DNA from: Zea mays
Lineage: Eukaryota > Streptophyta > Magnoliopsida > Poales > Poaceae
Reading direction: 5' to 3'
Assembly (NCBI RefSeq): GCF_902167145.1
Contig: NC_050099.1
Location: 14,212,434 to 14,276,433 of the forward strand
DNA: 64,000 nucleotides
Each line of letters starts with the position of its first letter. Position 1 is the stretch's first letter. This document shows, one piece after another, positions 16,874 through 28,842 of the stretch. Under the pieces are notes generated by a model. The model had not been told where the DNA came from and ran no database searches. It saw only the letters and a list, made by a program, of their open reading frames with translations. The position numbers were made by a program, and so were the translations under genes.

Positions 16874-18077
16874 AAGTGTATCTACAAAAGAAGGTGGAGA
16901 CAGACAGAAAAATAGCTTAGATTTTGCTTTTTCAGTTTTGCTGCAATGAATGGATCTACAAAAGAAGGTAGTTCATAAAGACGTGTGATGTGTTGGATGC
17001 TCAACTAGTACTTTAACTATTTATAAAGAGCAGAAATAATATTTTTATTGCTGTGGTTATAACTATCATCAATCTGCATCCCTCGAAGTTTGGAACACAC
17101 ATAGATTTGTGCAAGTGACGACAGGCTCAACAGCATTTCACTAGATGTCAAGCAATAATGTCACCTTAAGCCTGACAGTTCCTGTCGGCGGAGACAAATT
17201 CCTTCACTGAGTTATTTTCTGACCAAGTTCCGCTCGATCAATGTGCAACAGCACATGTCACGGAAGAGTTAATCTGCATCAGGAATAAAATAATCAGAAG
17301 CTTATCTGCATTGGATGGAACAAAGATTGCAATGAACTGGCAGGTTATAATACGCGGACCAAGGAACACAGCATGAAAGCTGACCCAGTTGGAAGCTGGA
17401 ATGCTGGATGTCTCTTTGCTTCCCAATGGCTAAAAGCTGACTGTAACAAGATGAAAAAAAAACAATCTTTGATTCTCTTGGGCAGTACGAAATTGTTGTC
17501 ATGAAGCGAAGCCAGTGTTGGATGGTGCCAGGTCAAGCAATTTGCAATCGATAAAAAGCTTAGCGCCTTTTCCATAGTTTTTAATTGTGTGGCCATACCA
17601 TAGGTATCAAGAACGAATCCAAATTTTGTGATCACGTTCAAACGGCGCTAGACTATACACACACGTTACCTAGGATTAAATATAGGAAATGATGTGGGAC
17701 GGAATGGGATTTAATCCGCTCCATTTTCATCTCTACTCCTTGCTCATATGTTCTAATGCTGGTTCCTGCCCTTTTAGGCTATATCTACTGCCACGGTACT
17801 ATTGACCAATCTATATCTACCATCATCAGTCCTTATCTACCATAACTTTCTAGTGTACAACCTTTATCGTCAGTCTACAGCTATATTAGTGCCATATCAA
17901 ATTTTCTTTTACATACTTGTATGTAAAAGAAAACACGACTCTTAATTCAAATAAAGAAACAAAATGCGAAAACAAAAAAAAACATAGCTCGTTAAACAAA
18001 ATAAAACTACATAAATTAAATAAAGTACATAAAATGTGACAAATCTTAAAAATAATAAAATTGCTAAGTTAATAAAA
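16874..18077. other. 3' flank of carboxypeptidase gene, no further gene
   Basis: The 3' untranslated region probably occupies the first few hundred bases. An AT-rich AATAATATTTTTA near 17035 could serve polyadenylation. The remainder, including AT-rich DNA from 17900, shows only short unrecognised frames. Confidence 0.4.
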
Positions 18078-19439
18078 CTATTCTTCATCCTTCACGTCCT
18101 CCTCATCTTCCTTGTTTTCTTGGCCATCTACTTTTAATTGTTTGACCAATTGTTTAACGGCAAACATGTAAAGCCTTCTCATGTTTTCATTTATATTGTT
18201 GACGTTCTGATCCATCATATTGGCGAACAACTCGTACAAATTTGCATAATTTAACTTCTCGCTGGCCTTGTAGAGATGCTTCGGTATGACCTTCTTTTAG
18301 CCAAGGTGTTCGTTGTCGCTCATTGTTGGCCCTTTGCCCTTGCATTGCGCTCTTGCCCTATCACGACCAATATGGTGTGGTGCTTCAAGTCTTCAACACT
18401 ATCGGGCGTTCTAGAGCTATAATCTTCCTCCATGCTGACGCATGATCATTTGTCCAAGTCTGATTCATCGTGATGCGCATACCACTTTGGTTGATGATAA
18501 AATGCATGCCACATGTGCTCTAGCTTAAATTTAGTTTCATTAGGGCTGGTGTGGAAGCTATTCCTTAGTGCTTGGAGCAGCTAAGCATCATCTGACCCGC
18601 TTGGCGAGGTTGTGAACAAAACGATTGCATATGTCGTTGAAGAGGGTAATCTTTTAGTTTCTTGTGGACCAACAATCTTTGAGCTGCTTGGCGGTACGCT
18701 GGAGAGGAGGCTCAGTGGTGGAGTTGTACGTGGCTGCTATTTGGACCCAAAAGGCCAACCCTTTTTGTTGTTGCCCTCAATAGGGTCAATGGAGTACATT
18801 AACCATGAGTGCACCTATTAATGTACAAACCGACAAAATGTTCTCTACATACAAAAACTATGAAATTCATAAATATATACGTGTACTTACAAGCCTTTCA
18901 TCCTTTGGCATAGTCTAGTCTTGTCGGTGTTGGAACTGCGATGCAGCAAAGAACCCGGATTGGTTGGAGGTCGCATCGGATTGGTTATTTGGTGGCACTA
19001 CCGTGACTGAGGGAGCACAAGAAGGAGCATGAGCACCATATATGGGAGAAGCACCATAGGTGGAGGGAACCTAGGAGGATGCACCATATAGAGGGGGATA
19101 TTAAGGAATACAAGCCAGTGGAAGAGGCGTATGGATACTTGTATGGGTACGAAGGATGACACATATAAGTGAAACGTTGTGGAGGACGAGCATCAGTGGA
19201 AGAGGCTTCATTAATGCTAGGAGGATAAGGATATGGAGGAGGAGCATACGAGTAAAGAAAGAGAGGTTGAGGAGTTAGCCACGGGGACGAACATGACCTT
19301 CCTCTCGCTGATGGTTGACAGGAGAAAGACCGTTGAAGAATACTTGTCCCACATTAACAAGGGTATCGGGACATTGTAGAGATTGCTCGTTGAACAAGTC
19401 CGTGAATGTTTCATAGTTGGGACTCCACCTTTGATCCAT
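18078..19439 (-). pseudogene. PIF/Harbinger ORF1-like (SANT/NAM-associated) gene remnant
   Basis: On the minus strand a reading starts at ATG 19437-19439 (MDQRWSPNYETF) and ends with an acidic tail (EDEEDVKDEE) at TAG 18078-18080. In between, DPIEGNNKKGWPFW, TYNSTTEPPLQRTAKQL and CWSTRN resemble the SANT/Myb-like proteins, often annotated with a NAM-associated C-terminal domain, that accompany PIF/Harbinger transposases. Several in-frame stops follow, for example after CWSTRN and after LAKRVR, plus frameshifts. In active elements ORF1 binds DNA and assists the separate DDE transposase; no DDE transposase is visible nearby. It could instead be a decayed domesticated gene of the same family. 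Confidence 0.65.
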
Positions 19440-20666
19440 ATCGAAAAAGAGGTTGGAAAGACGTGAAACCCTAAATGGAGATGAAAGTGTGTGAAAGGAG
19501 AGAACTTGAGAATTGGAGGTAAAAATATGTGAATGAATCTATGGAGCCCCTCTATTTAGACAGTGAATTTAGGATTGTAATAACAATTTAAGAGTTTTTT
19601 CAAATTCAAACTGTTGAAACATTTTGAACCAATCACAGGCTATCACATTAACTCCAAGCGATTCGTACCATCCACGCTTGATCGACAGTGGCCATGACCC
19701 AACGCGTCAGTAGGTACTGGTTGATTGATATCGACCACATAGTCTCCAACGTGGTAACGTGGCCAATGTCACCCAGACCGACCATTCGACAACCTAACCG
19801 ATCGGCCGATCATGCCGCCTACCACTGCATTCGTCTAGGTTGGTACCGACCGCCTATGATGCCACACCAGCGGCCGATACCCATCGTCGCTGGCACCGGC
19901 CTAAAGGAACACCATAAAAAGTCGCATGCCATACCTTTCCTTGTAAATGCGAAAAGATTATGTTAAATCTATAATCTCGTGATTTAGTGAGACGCGAAGT
20001 CCACAAATTGAGGCTTAAATAAAATGAGGCGTACAAATTGATGGCATGCTCACCATAACCATCTTTAACCCAGATCTACGTTACCTTGGTTCTTAAATAT
20101 TTTCCTTGTGAGTTTTGTCATGAATCAAATTGTTTGAATTTTTATTAAGTTCATAAAATATAGTAAACATCAATGACACCGAACGATTGTATTGTAAAAT
20201 TTCATAATTATGTCTAGTTATACTAATATGTGTACTAGATGTTGAATTTTTCTCCTAAAAATTGAGTCAGACATAACATAACTTGAGCTAGAACATTGCT
20301 ATGCTATTATTTGGAGCGCGTGTCTAAATTTGCATTCAGATCAATTGCTATAATATTAGTGTTAGCCTGCTAGGATCGGTCCAATGCAATCACAGGTGGG
20401 ATATTGAAACCTCGGCTCTAATGGCCGCCGGCGGCTTGCAATTGTATCGCCGGCGCGCTATTTATTTAAGTTTCTGCGTAGTTGGATCCTTATTACTAGA
20501 AAATGCTCTAGCTACCTAGAACAAAAGGAGGAGGATGGTTCGTGGATGGTGGACTGTTAGCTGCCAAGTAATGGCTGATGCACTTCAAGACGAGAGGATC
20601 TGGCCATAGGGCCACCCGGGCGGCCGCCCTAGGTCTCCAAATACTAGGGGCTCTATCTCCTGTAGT
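19440..20666. other. Intergenic, no gene recognised
   Basis: The first 250 bases could be the 5' leader of the minus-strand ORF1 remnant. The rest is AT-rich with a GC-rich island near 19680-19900 and another near 20400-20460. No protein domain or clear terminal repeat was found. Confidence 0.35.
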
Positions 20667-20822
20667 TAGGGATGGCAATGGGCTGTAGATTTGATACTAC
20701 AAACTTTAAAGATCTAATTGATTAAGATCATGTCGTATTCATATTCATTTTTGAACTAAAATTATTTAAGAGTCCTAACTTTTGTGAATGGGCATTTAGA
20801 TCGTGATCCATTACCACCCCTA
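20667..20822. mobile_element. Short hAT-like MITE
   Basis: Left end TAGGGATGGCAATGG and right end CCATTACCACCCCTA are inverted repeats matching at 13 of 15 positions and follow the grass hAT consensus. Length is 156 bp. The 8-bp flanks (cctgtagt and cgagcggt) do not match, so the ends may have diverged or this may be the terminus of a larger, rearranged element. Confidence 0.55.
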
Positions 20823-20870
20823 CGAGCGGTTAATTGTTTAGCTATTAGGATAGCTAATGTTGTGTTAAAT

Positions 20871-21126
20871 AATCTAATATCTGAGTTAAGAGTTTTAAAG
20901 TTAAGCTAATCACCCATGTCTTCTACGGAAATATTTGAGTATGTCAATAAGATGATTCCTATCCTAATGTTTCTATAGGTTATCGAATCTTATTTACTAT
21001 ACCAGTCATTGTGGCATCAAATGAAAGGAGTTTTTCTACGTTGAAATAATTGAAGAACCATTTGAGGTCTACAATCCCTCAACAACGATTGAATCGTTTG
21101 GCCACCTTACGTATTGAAAAAATATT
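20871..21126 (+). pseudogene. hAT transposase C-terminal dimerisation domain remnant
   Basis: Conceptual translation gives NLISELRVLK, then FEYVNKM, then after a one-base frame change SYPNVSIGYRIL, TIPVIVASNERSFSTLK, a TAA, and LKNHLRSTIPQQRLN. This is the hAT C-terminal dimerisation region, in which the ASxERSFS box is diagnostic. The region carries at least two stops and one frameshift, so it is dead. It lies 49 bp from the hAT-like MITE at 20667-20822, so both may be debris of one element. Confidence 0.75.
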
Positions 21127-21127
21127 A

Positions 21128-21289
21128 CTCCTTCTGTTCCAAAATATATTTCGTTTTATACTAATCACACATTCATTGAGTAACATATGAATGCAATTCG
21201 CATGTATGTCTATATCCATTATCATTTCAATAAATATGGACAGAAAAAATAATGGGCAAGAAAAAAATTATATTTTAAGACATAGGGGC
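21128..21289. mobile_element. Stowaway-like MITE, diverged
   Basis: CTCCTTCTGTTCCAAAATAT after TA matches a grass Stowaway/Mariner terminus. The right end (TATTTTAAGACATAGGGG) is a weak inverted copy. AT-rich interior. Confidence 0.45.
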
Positions 21290-21455
21290 ACATAAGATTG
21301 ATATCAACATAATCATTGATGTCTTTGCTTCAATAAATGTTAGAAGAAACTTTTCAGGTATAATAAAATTTATTTGGTACAATATTTTGATATCACATTA
21401 ATTGTTATCTATATATTATAGAATTATATATATGTCTACTGAAAAATATTATATT

Positions 21456-21578
21456 CTCTCTATCCTAAAATAATAGTCGTTTTAGCTCTTGATTTTTATG
21501 TCTATATTTAAATGAATAAAGATAAATCTAGACACTTATATAAAACACATACATGAAGTTAATTTAGGACTGAGGAAG
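21456..21578. mobile_element. Stowaway-like MITE, 123 bp
   Basis: Left CTCTCTATCCTAAAATAAT and right TTTAGGACTGAGGAAG are inverted Stowaway-type ends. TA follows the right end; the left flank is imperfect. Confidence 0.5.
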
Positions 21579-21736
21579 TACTTATATAGAAGGCCTGTTT
21601 TTTTTGTTCCGGCCCTGCGTAGGATATGGTTGTGCACATCCAGGTGCGGACCATCGCAGTTCCAGTGTGGCAGTGTCTCGGACGGCACAAATTTCATCTC
21701 CAATGTATAAACATCATACGTATGGAACAATATATG

Positions 21737-21997
21737 CTCCCTCCATTTACAAATGTTGGTCGTTCTTACTTGTCAAAAAGTCAATCATTTTAAATTTTAA
21801 CCATATTTATATAAAAAATATTAATAATTATAATACATAATTAGTATCAATAAATAGATCTTTTTGAAAGAATTTTAAAGTAAAATTATTCAAATATACA
21901 AATGTTGCTAATATATTCTATAAATTTAATAAAACTTAAGAAAGTTTAATCGATACGAGTATTATAACAATAAATATTTGTGCACGGAGGGAGGGAG
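21737..21997. mobile_element. Stowaway-like MITE, about 260 bp
   Basis: Left CTCCCTCCATTTACAAATGT and right ATATTTGTGCACGGAGGGAG are inverted repeats, with TA following the right end. The interior is AT-rich and non-coding. Confidence 0.65.
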
Positions 21998-22566
21998 TAT
22001 ATATAGAGTATATATAGAGGGGTAATATTAATCATCAAAACTGAGCTGGTACTGCAGCTTCCAGAAAATTGCCAGAGATGAACGGAGCCTTCTAACCGCC
22101 TGCTTGCCCTTTTGATCCTTTTCTCGTCCAGTTTCTGTGTTGTTTCGTTAGACCATGATTGCAGTTGGACTATCTGCCATTTGTTTTTGCTCTCCATCAG
22201 ACTCCCATGACGGTCCAAAATCCAATGCTGTCGCAGTGCATGCGTCCAGGTACGTGCAAGTTTCAGTCCGATAATACATACAAACAGCACAACGCCAAGA
22301 ATTAGCAGCCTGTGATTTATTGTCCAGAACGACATATTTTTTTATACCGGAGGGAATATATGATATTTATGGCGTGGACGCCATTCAATAAACTTCTACT
22401 TTAAACAACTATATCACATTTCCACGATCTTAATGTCAGTAATTACATGTTGCTTAAGGCTCATCAAAGAAAACATAGAATCGTCCGACGAGAGTCCCCA
22501 TTGGAAGTTAATATATCCGACCAGTGGCGGAGGACGAAACAAACCTAAGGTATGGCAAAACGTAAG
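21998..22566. other. Flank containing duplicated unit A (22277-22522)
   Basis: The part 22277-22522 is a diverged copy of 35915-36153. A minus-strand open frame (22335 down to 21946) begins with a hydrophobic segment (LLILGVVLFVCIIG) but matches nothing I know. The other copy has a stop at its fourth codon. Confidence 0.55.
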
Positions 22567-22841
22567 TGTCGGGCTATGATAACTAGGAGTACCCAGATTA
22601 CGCCCCTAAAACACGCTTAAACCCTAAGAACATCATCAGAGTACGTTCCCCGAGGTCAAGGAATCAAGAGCCACGCCTCCTCCGAGCCCCCATCGGCGGT
22701 CTTTCCAAAACTCCGCCTCGCCTGACCCCGATCTCAGACGGGCCAAGTGCTCGGGAGAATCTCCATCCCGACCGAGGTCACCTCACCCACTGAACGACGA
22801 TGTCCTCCTCGCTTGAGCCCGCCTCAATGCGCGTAACTATC
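22567..22841 (+). repeat. 5' LTR fragment of Gypsy element 2
   Basis: The sequence is colinear with the first part of the 3' LTR at 33400 (AAACACGCTTAAACCCTAAG, GGAATCAAGAGCCA, GCTCGGGAGAATCTCCATCC). An internal deletion is seen near 22825. Similarity stops at the border of the next LTR. Confidence 0.8.
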
Positions 22842-23514
22842 TGTTGGGGGGCCTTCGTCTTCCGAAGGTCCTCAAAAACATGATTAACAATGTTTCCCAA
22901 GCGTAATATATGTACTGGAACCTTCGGACTCGGGATGAAGCTGTACACAATATGGAAAGCAGGGTCGGAACGAAGGTTGAACTAGCGCCGAAGCTGCGCG
23001 CAAGGGAGCTTCGGCTCAGCAATAGAAAAAGGAACCGACTTAAGGAGGAAAAGGCTATCTAGTCCTTGATAGATTGTTATTAAGTCAATAGTAAACATGA
23101 AGGGCATGAATGTAATTTCACACAGGCTGCGCCCTGTGCCTATAAATAGATGAACAGTACCTCCGTACTGTTCACGCTGACTTGTACTCGCTCGTGCGTC
23201 ACGCTTGTACTTTTGTCTTCTGTCAAGCCGAAGGTATAAATGTAATTCAATGTTGTTATTATTCATCCATGATTATATAATAAGGACATATAAATAATGT
23301 TATATGATTATTCATGTTATTTCTCATGTTTCATATGCTTCTCCTTTCATCAATGTAAACTGTGATGATGAAGGTATGTCCTTCATGACCTTCGTCCGAA
23401 GGTCGTTATATCTTAAGGGAAATAATGTTTCGAAGGACGAAGGGCATTAACCATTAACCTCTTTCTGTGTTGCCTTGTTCTTAATTCATAGCATTTGAGA
23501 ACAAGTCCCCAACA
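22842..23514 (+). repeat. Single (solo-type) LTR, 673 bp, between LTR and pol of Gypsy element 2
   Basis: TGTTGGGGGGCCTTCG at the left and AAGTCCCCAACA at the right give TG...CA ends. TATAAATAGA at 23141-23150 fits a plus-strand LTR promoter. Flanking pentamers are CTATC (22837-22841) and CTACC (23515-23519), nearly a target duplication. The left flank is Gypsy LTR and the right flank is Gypsy RNase H coding sequence, which are not adjacent in an intact element. Confidence 0.75.
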
Positions 23515-25695
23515 CTACCGCTGAAGGGGAACCCCTCTTGCTCTACGTTGCCGCAACCACCCAGGTGGTCAGCGTCACGGTTGTTGTTGAAAGGCAAGAG
23601 GAGGGATATACCTTGCCTGTTCAGAGGCCCGTATACTTCATTAGCGAGGTATTGTCCGAAACAAAGATTCGCTACCCACAAGTCCAGAAAACTGTTATAC
23701 GCAGTAGTCCTGGCTCAGCGCAAAATGCGACATTAATTTGAGTCCCACCCGGTGACGGTGGTGTCATCCTTCCCTCTTAGGGTGATCGTTCAGAACAGGG
23801 ATGCCTCGGGCAAGGTAGCCAAATGGGCGGTCGAACTCATATGGGAGAAGCTCTCTCGTTCGCCCTAGAAAGGCTATCAAGTCTCAGATCCTGGTTGACT
23901 TCCTTGCTAAATGGACTGACACCCACCTATCGACAGCTCCAATACAAGTCGAGCTATGGACCATGTACTTCGACGAGTCGCTGATGAAAACAGGAGCAGG
24001 CGCGGGTCCACTCTTCATCTCGCCGCTCGAAGTACATATACGCTACATCATATGGCTCCACTTCGCTGCATCCAACAATGTGGCTGAGTATGAGGCCCTG
24101 ATCAATGGCCTGCGCATTACCATTGAGCTAGGGGTCATACGCCTCGACGCTCGAGTGGACTCCCAGCTCATCATCGACCAGGTCATGAAGAATGCAAGGA
24201 TACAACATGGCTGAGTATGACTCCCTCCACCCTATTGCGAAGTGGTTCGACACCTGGAGGACAAGTTCTTCGTCCTAGAACTTAACCACATCGCGCGACG
24301 CTACAAAGAGATTACCGACGAACTGGCAAAGATAGGCTTGGGACAAACCACGGTTCCCCCGAATGTCTTTTCTAGGGATATCTACGAACCCTCGATAGTA
24401 ATAAAAGAGGCATATGAACCTGCCCCCAACACCGACACGCCCCTAGTTGGTGAGCCCGAGGCCATGCAGATTGACGGAGAACAAGGAAGGACCACTCTAG
24501 CTTTAGACTGATGGACCCCGTACCTAGAATTTCTCCTCTGAGGGAACTCCCTCAAGCAAGGTTGAGGCCAGGTGCCTGGCTCGGTGGGCTAAGACTTTTG
24601 TACTACTTGGAGAATAAAAGGAGCTGTATCGATGCAGATCCTCAGGAATTCTCCAGCAGTGCATCCCCATCAGCCAGGGACAAGAATGACTAGGCGAAAT
24701 CCACTCAGGGGCTTGTGGGCACCACGCGGCACCCCAAACCCTCGTTGGAAACGCCTTCAAGCAAGCGTTTTACTGGTCAAATGAGGTCGCCGATGCCACT
24801 AGGATTGTGTGAACCTGCCGAGGATGCCAGTTCTACGCAAAGCAGATGCACATGCCAGCTCAAGCCCTACAGATGATCCCGATCACTTGACCCTTCGCCG
24901 TATGGGGGTTAGACCTCATCAGTCCTCTACAAAAGGATCCCGGGGGCTTCACGCACCTGTTGGTCGCTATCAAAAAAATTCCAAGTGGATCGAGGTACGA
25001 CCTCTTGCTAGTATCAAATCCGAGCATGCAGTAGCATTCTTCACAGACATCATTCATCTCTTGGGGTCCCTAACTCCATCATCACAGACAACGACATGTA
25101 GTTCACGGGGAAGAAGTTCCTGAGTTTCTGTGCGGACCACCACATCCGTGTGGACTGGTCAGCCGTGGCTAATCCGAGGACAAATGGGCAAGTGAAGCGT
25201 GCCAATGGCATGATCCTACAAGGCCTAAAGCCAAGAATATTCAACGAACTAAACAAGTTTGGTGTTTGAGGATGACCCCGAGCCAGGCCACGGGGTTCAC
25301 ACCGTTCTTTCTAGTCTATGGGGCTGAGGCAATCTTGCCCACGGACTTAAAACATGGCTCCTCGAGGCTACGAGCAGCAACCAAGTCAATCGTGAAGACT
25401 CGCTCGACCAGTTGGAAGAGGCTCGGGACGTAGCACTCCATCACTCGGCTAGGTACCAGCTGTCACTCCGACGCTACCACGCGAGGCGTGTCCAACCTTG
25501 GGGGTTCTTGGAAGGAGACATGGTGCTTCGATTACGACAATACAACCGAGGACGCCACAAGCTCACTCCCCCTTGGGAAGGACCCTTCATCATCGCCAAA
25601 GTGCTGAAACCTGAGACATACAAACTCTGCAACGAGCAATGAGAGATATACGATAATGCCTGGAACATCGAACAACTACTTCGCTTCTACCCTTA
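23515..25695 (+). pseudogene. Pol remnant of Gypsy element 2 (RNase H, integrase)
   Basis: Reading begins at the end of the RT connection (LLYVAATTQVVS, VQRPVYFISEVLSETKIRYP). RNase H appears at 23960-24210 (MKTGAGAGPLFISPL, VAEYEALINGLR), with FDES where the Huck-like copy has FDGS. Integrase zinc and core regions run from about 24700 ([22 protein letters not shown]) to PPWEGPFIIAKVLK and LRFYP before TAG 25693-25695. Numerous frameshifts and stops interrupt it. It is about as decayed as an old element would be. Confidence 0.8.
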
Positions 25696-27590
25696 GATTT
25701 CCAGACCCATTTGCAATTCAAACTTTCATGAATAAAAAGTCAAACCTTCAAGTGAGGCTCGACCCTGTCTTCACCAGACGGAACCTCCCTCAGGGGCTAG
25801 TGTCACACCCGGTTTTAGAAGGCAAACCGAATGCGAACCATATACGTGCCAGGATCAACACTTCACGTACACAACAGTTACATAACTGGACATCATCACA
25901 CGGTGCTCAAATAATAATATAAAAAAGGGTAAAAATATTCAATTACATCATAATATCTGAGACATTCACATAGTCTTTACAATAATCAAAGTGCGGAAAA
26001 GAAACATAGATACACGCGGCCTTCACAGGCAGCCGACTGGGGGTTGCCGCTAACCCACGCCTAGAACTCGTCGTAATCTTAGAACTCCTAGAAGTCTCCT
26101 TCCACGGCTTCATCTTCTCCTGAGCAGTGGTTGCAACGGGGACAACCTGGGGAGGGGGGGTTTGGTGTGTAGAGCAAGGGTGAGTACACATCAACATATT
26201 CAGCAAGTGTCCTGTTTTGGCTGTAGTGGACTAGCTTTATGTGGGGGTAAGTCAAGCAGTTGCTTTTAGTTGGTCAGATTATTATTACTAGTAGAGAACC
26301 AGGTTTTAGAATTAACCCACGTTATTAACCCAAATGTACCCTTTCCAAACGGAAAGAATACCACTTACCATTACCATAGTCAATACCAAAACCATCATTC
26401 TCATCACCACCTGTAATCCGAACATCTCTGACCAAATATCTCTAATCAATGGAGCTCCCTTGGCCGCTCATAACCGCGAGCACAGCTGATATATCAGTTT
26501 TCATAACACTCTGCAGAGGTTGCGCACTTTACCCACAAGTCGTGATTCCCTTTCTGCCAGGAGATCATGACTCTCCATTGATCACTACCAAGGTGACCCG
26601 GCAGGGTATCACTACGTAGCCTTTACAAAGATTCCCCGGGGCTTTAGCCGCCCGTTAGGCTTCCTAAATGCACCACACTCATCCCCAAGGGGCGAATCAA
26701 CCTTGGCAGAGCGAGCCGCATACACCGAGCCCCATTAACGGCACGACGGCTAAGCGAACTACACCCCAGTTCCTCTAATTATTCAGCTAAGGGCGTCCCA
26801 TTCAACCCTCATGGTTGCACTGTTTTCCCGGGCGGTCATCCAACGAACAGGTCCTTACGGAGAGGTACTCGAGAAACCGCTCGAGTCCCCTTAAATGCCA
26901 CAAGTATATCATCATAAAAAGAAGGAAAACAACGTATCATAGATAAATCTCATCATATTCATTGATTAATGTTAAGCACTAGCATAAAGCTAAACCATAA
27001 TAATCTAAACCAAATAGGTAAGCAAGGACATGGATAACAAAAGCTAGTCAATCCTTAGGTATAAACTGTGTAAATGCGGAAAGTGAATTAAGGAATGTAT
27101 AGGACATAAGTGGGTCAAGGGACACTTGCCTCCACCAACCAGCTGCTGCTCAGGATCTTCTCCTGCGAGTTCTTCGGATTCCTCAACCAGACCGTTATCT
27201 ATGCGAGCGCAAACATACATCCATCCATTTGAATTAGGAAGTAAACAGTACACCACACAAGAGAGCAGATAAGTCAAATATGATAAAATATGACATACGA
27301 TTTGCATTCGCAATTGCTGGAAGGAAAAGAAGGAAGGTCTCGCAGTGGCTAAAGCTATAATCGAAGCGTATTACGGGTAGATGTATAATTAATCATTACG
27401 TCATCTAGTTCCACTTAGTTACACTAACAAGTATTAATCACATGCACTAATAGAGTTATAACTATTTCCAATTGGTCGACATTAAACTAAGTCGATGATT
27501 AACTACGTGAGATAATTAACGTAATCAATTTCTGAGTTGAGTTTACATTTCATTAATATAAATACCGTGACCAACGCGCATAAAATACAC

Positions 27591-28507
27591 GGGGGGGGGG
27601 GGGGGGGGGGGGGTAGACGGGTGGCTAGGGGTAGACGGGCACGTCACCCGCGACAGGACGCTACGCGTCGCGCCGAGGGCACGACGAGCCGCGCCAAAGC
27701 ACTGCGCGCACCACGCGAGCACGCCCGCGCAAGGCCGCGCTGACGCGTCGCGAACGAATCGCGTGCACGCCGGGGCCGAGCCATGGGCAGGGGGCCGCGC
27801 CACACAGGGCCACCGCGGCCGCGCGAGCCGAAGCCACACCGGGTCGAGGCCGCGCTGCGTAGGGGTGCCACGCCGCGCCGGGACAGGGGCAGGGACAGGG
27901 GGCCGCGACGAGGCAGGGCAGAGGGCCACGACCGTGCAGGGGCCGGGCGGGGCCGCGCGTGCCGAGCAGGGGAGAGCCGCGCCGAGGGGCGATCTCGGGC
28001 GCGCCGAGGGGCGCCGGGGCCAGGCGAACGCGTCGGGGCAGGGACGAGGCGGGGCGGGGGAGAGCCACGCCGAGCAGGGGCCAAGCCGCGCGCGCCGGGG
28101 GCACTGCGGTCGCGCCGGGCTGGGGCCGAGCCGGGGCGGGGCGGGATTCCGGGACCGCGCGCCGGGCAGGGGAGCGCGCCGGGGATGGCGATCGGAGAAG
28201 GGGAGGGAGGGTAGGAGGAGAGGGGAGGGGCTTACCGCGCGGGGCGAGGGCGGCACCGGAGCGAGAGCGAGGTCAGGCGGGGGGAAGGAGACGTGCGAGG
28301 GGGGGCGCGGGGAGAGAGAGGGAGGGGTTTGGGGGAAAGGGCGGCTGGCGAGCGGGGCCCACTAGGGAGGCGGCGGTTCTAACCGCCACGCGCACGACGC
28401 GCGTGGGGGCGCGGGGGGGGGGGGGGAAGGGAGCTGGGCCGCCGAGCCGGCCCAAGGCGAGGAGGGGGGGAGCTGGGCCGCGCGCGGGGGGGGGGGGGGG
28501 GGGGGGG
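27591..28507. repeat. GC-rich segment with long poly-G runs
   Basis: Runs of 23 G (27591-27613), 14 G (28413-28426) and 22 G (28486-28507) on the plus strand border a CpG-dense segment inside the solo LTR. The runs could form G-quadruplexes; their exact lengths may be unreliable because of sequencing. Confidence 0.8.
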
Positions 28508-28776
28508 AGGGGCAGGCCGGGCCAGGGGGAAGCCGGATGGGCCACACGGAGAGGGGAAACGATTTTCCCTTTTCCATTTTCCTATTTAGCTCTAAACTCC
28601 ACTCCAAAATACTTTTCACAAATCACTCAACCACAAGCAAGAAAATCATGGTCTGGCATGATGCAACAACCAAAGAAAATATTTCTAGGGTTTACTTACA
28701 CAAGGTATCGAGCTAATTCTCGCTAGAACTTTAGAAAAAGAACAAGGCGTAGTGAGAAGAAAAAGAAAGAGGAAAG

Positions 28777-28842
28777 GTAACGCCCGAATTTGGCGAGTGA
28801 TGGAGAAAGAAAAAAAATTAACTCTCATATTCGGGGCGTTAC
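28777..28842. repeat. Terminal hairpin of the solo LTR
   Basis: GTAACGCCCGAAT (28777-28789) and ATTCGGGGCGTTAC (28829-28842) are inverted repeats with a 39-base loop, ending one base before the LTR terminus. Confidence 0.75.

Noticed and set aside
27543..28726. Long overlapping proline/arginine-rich open frames on both strands
   Set aside because: They occur in all frames of a GC-rich, stop-poor part of a solo LTR and show no domain; composition artefact.
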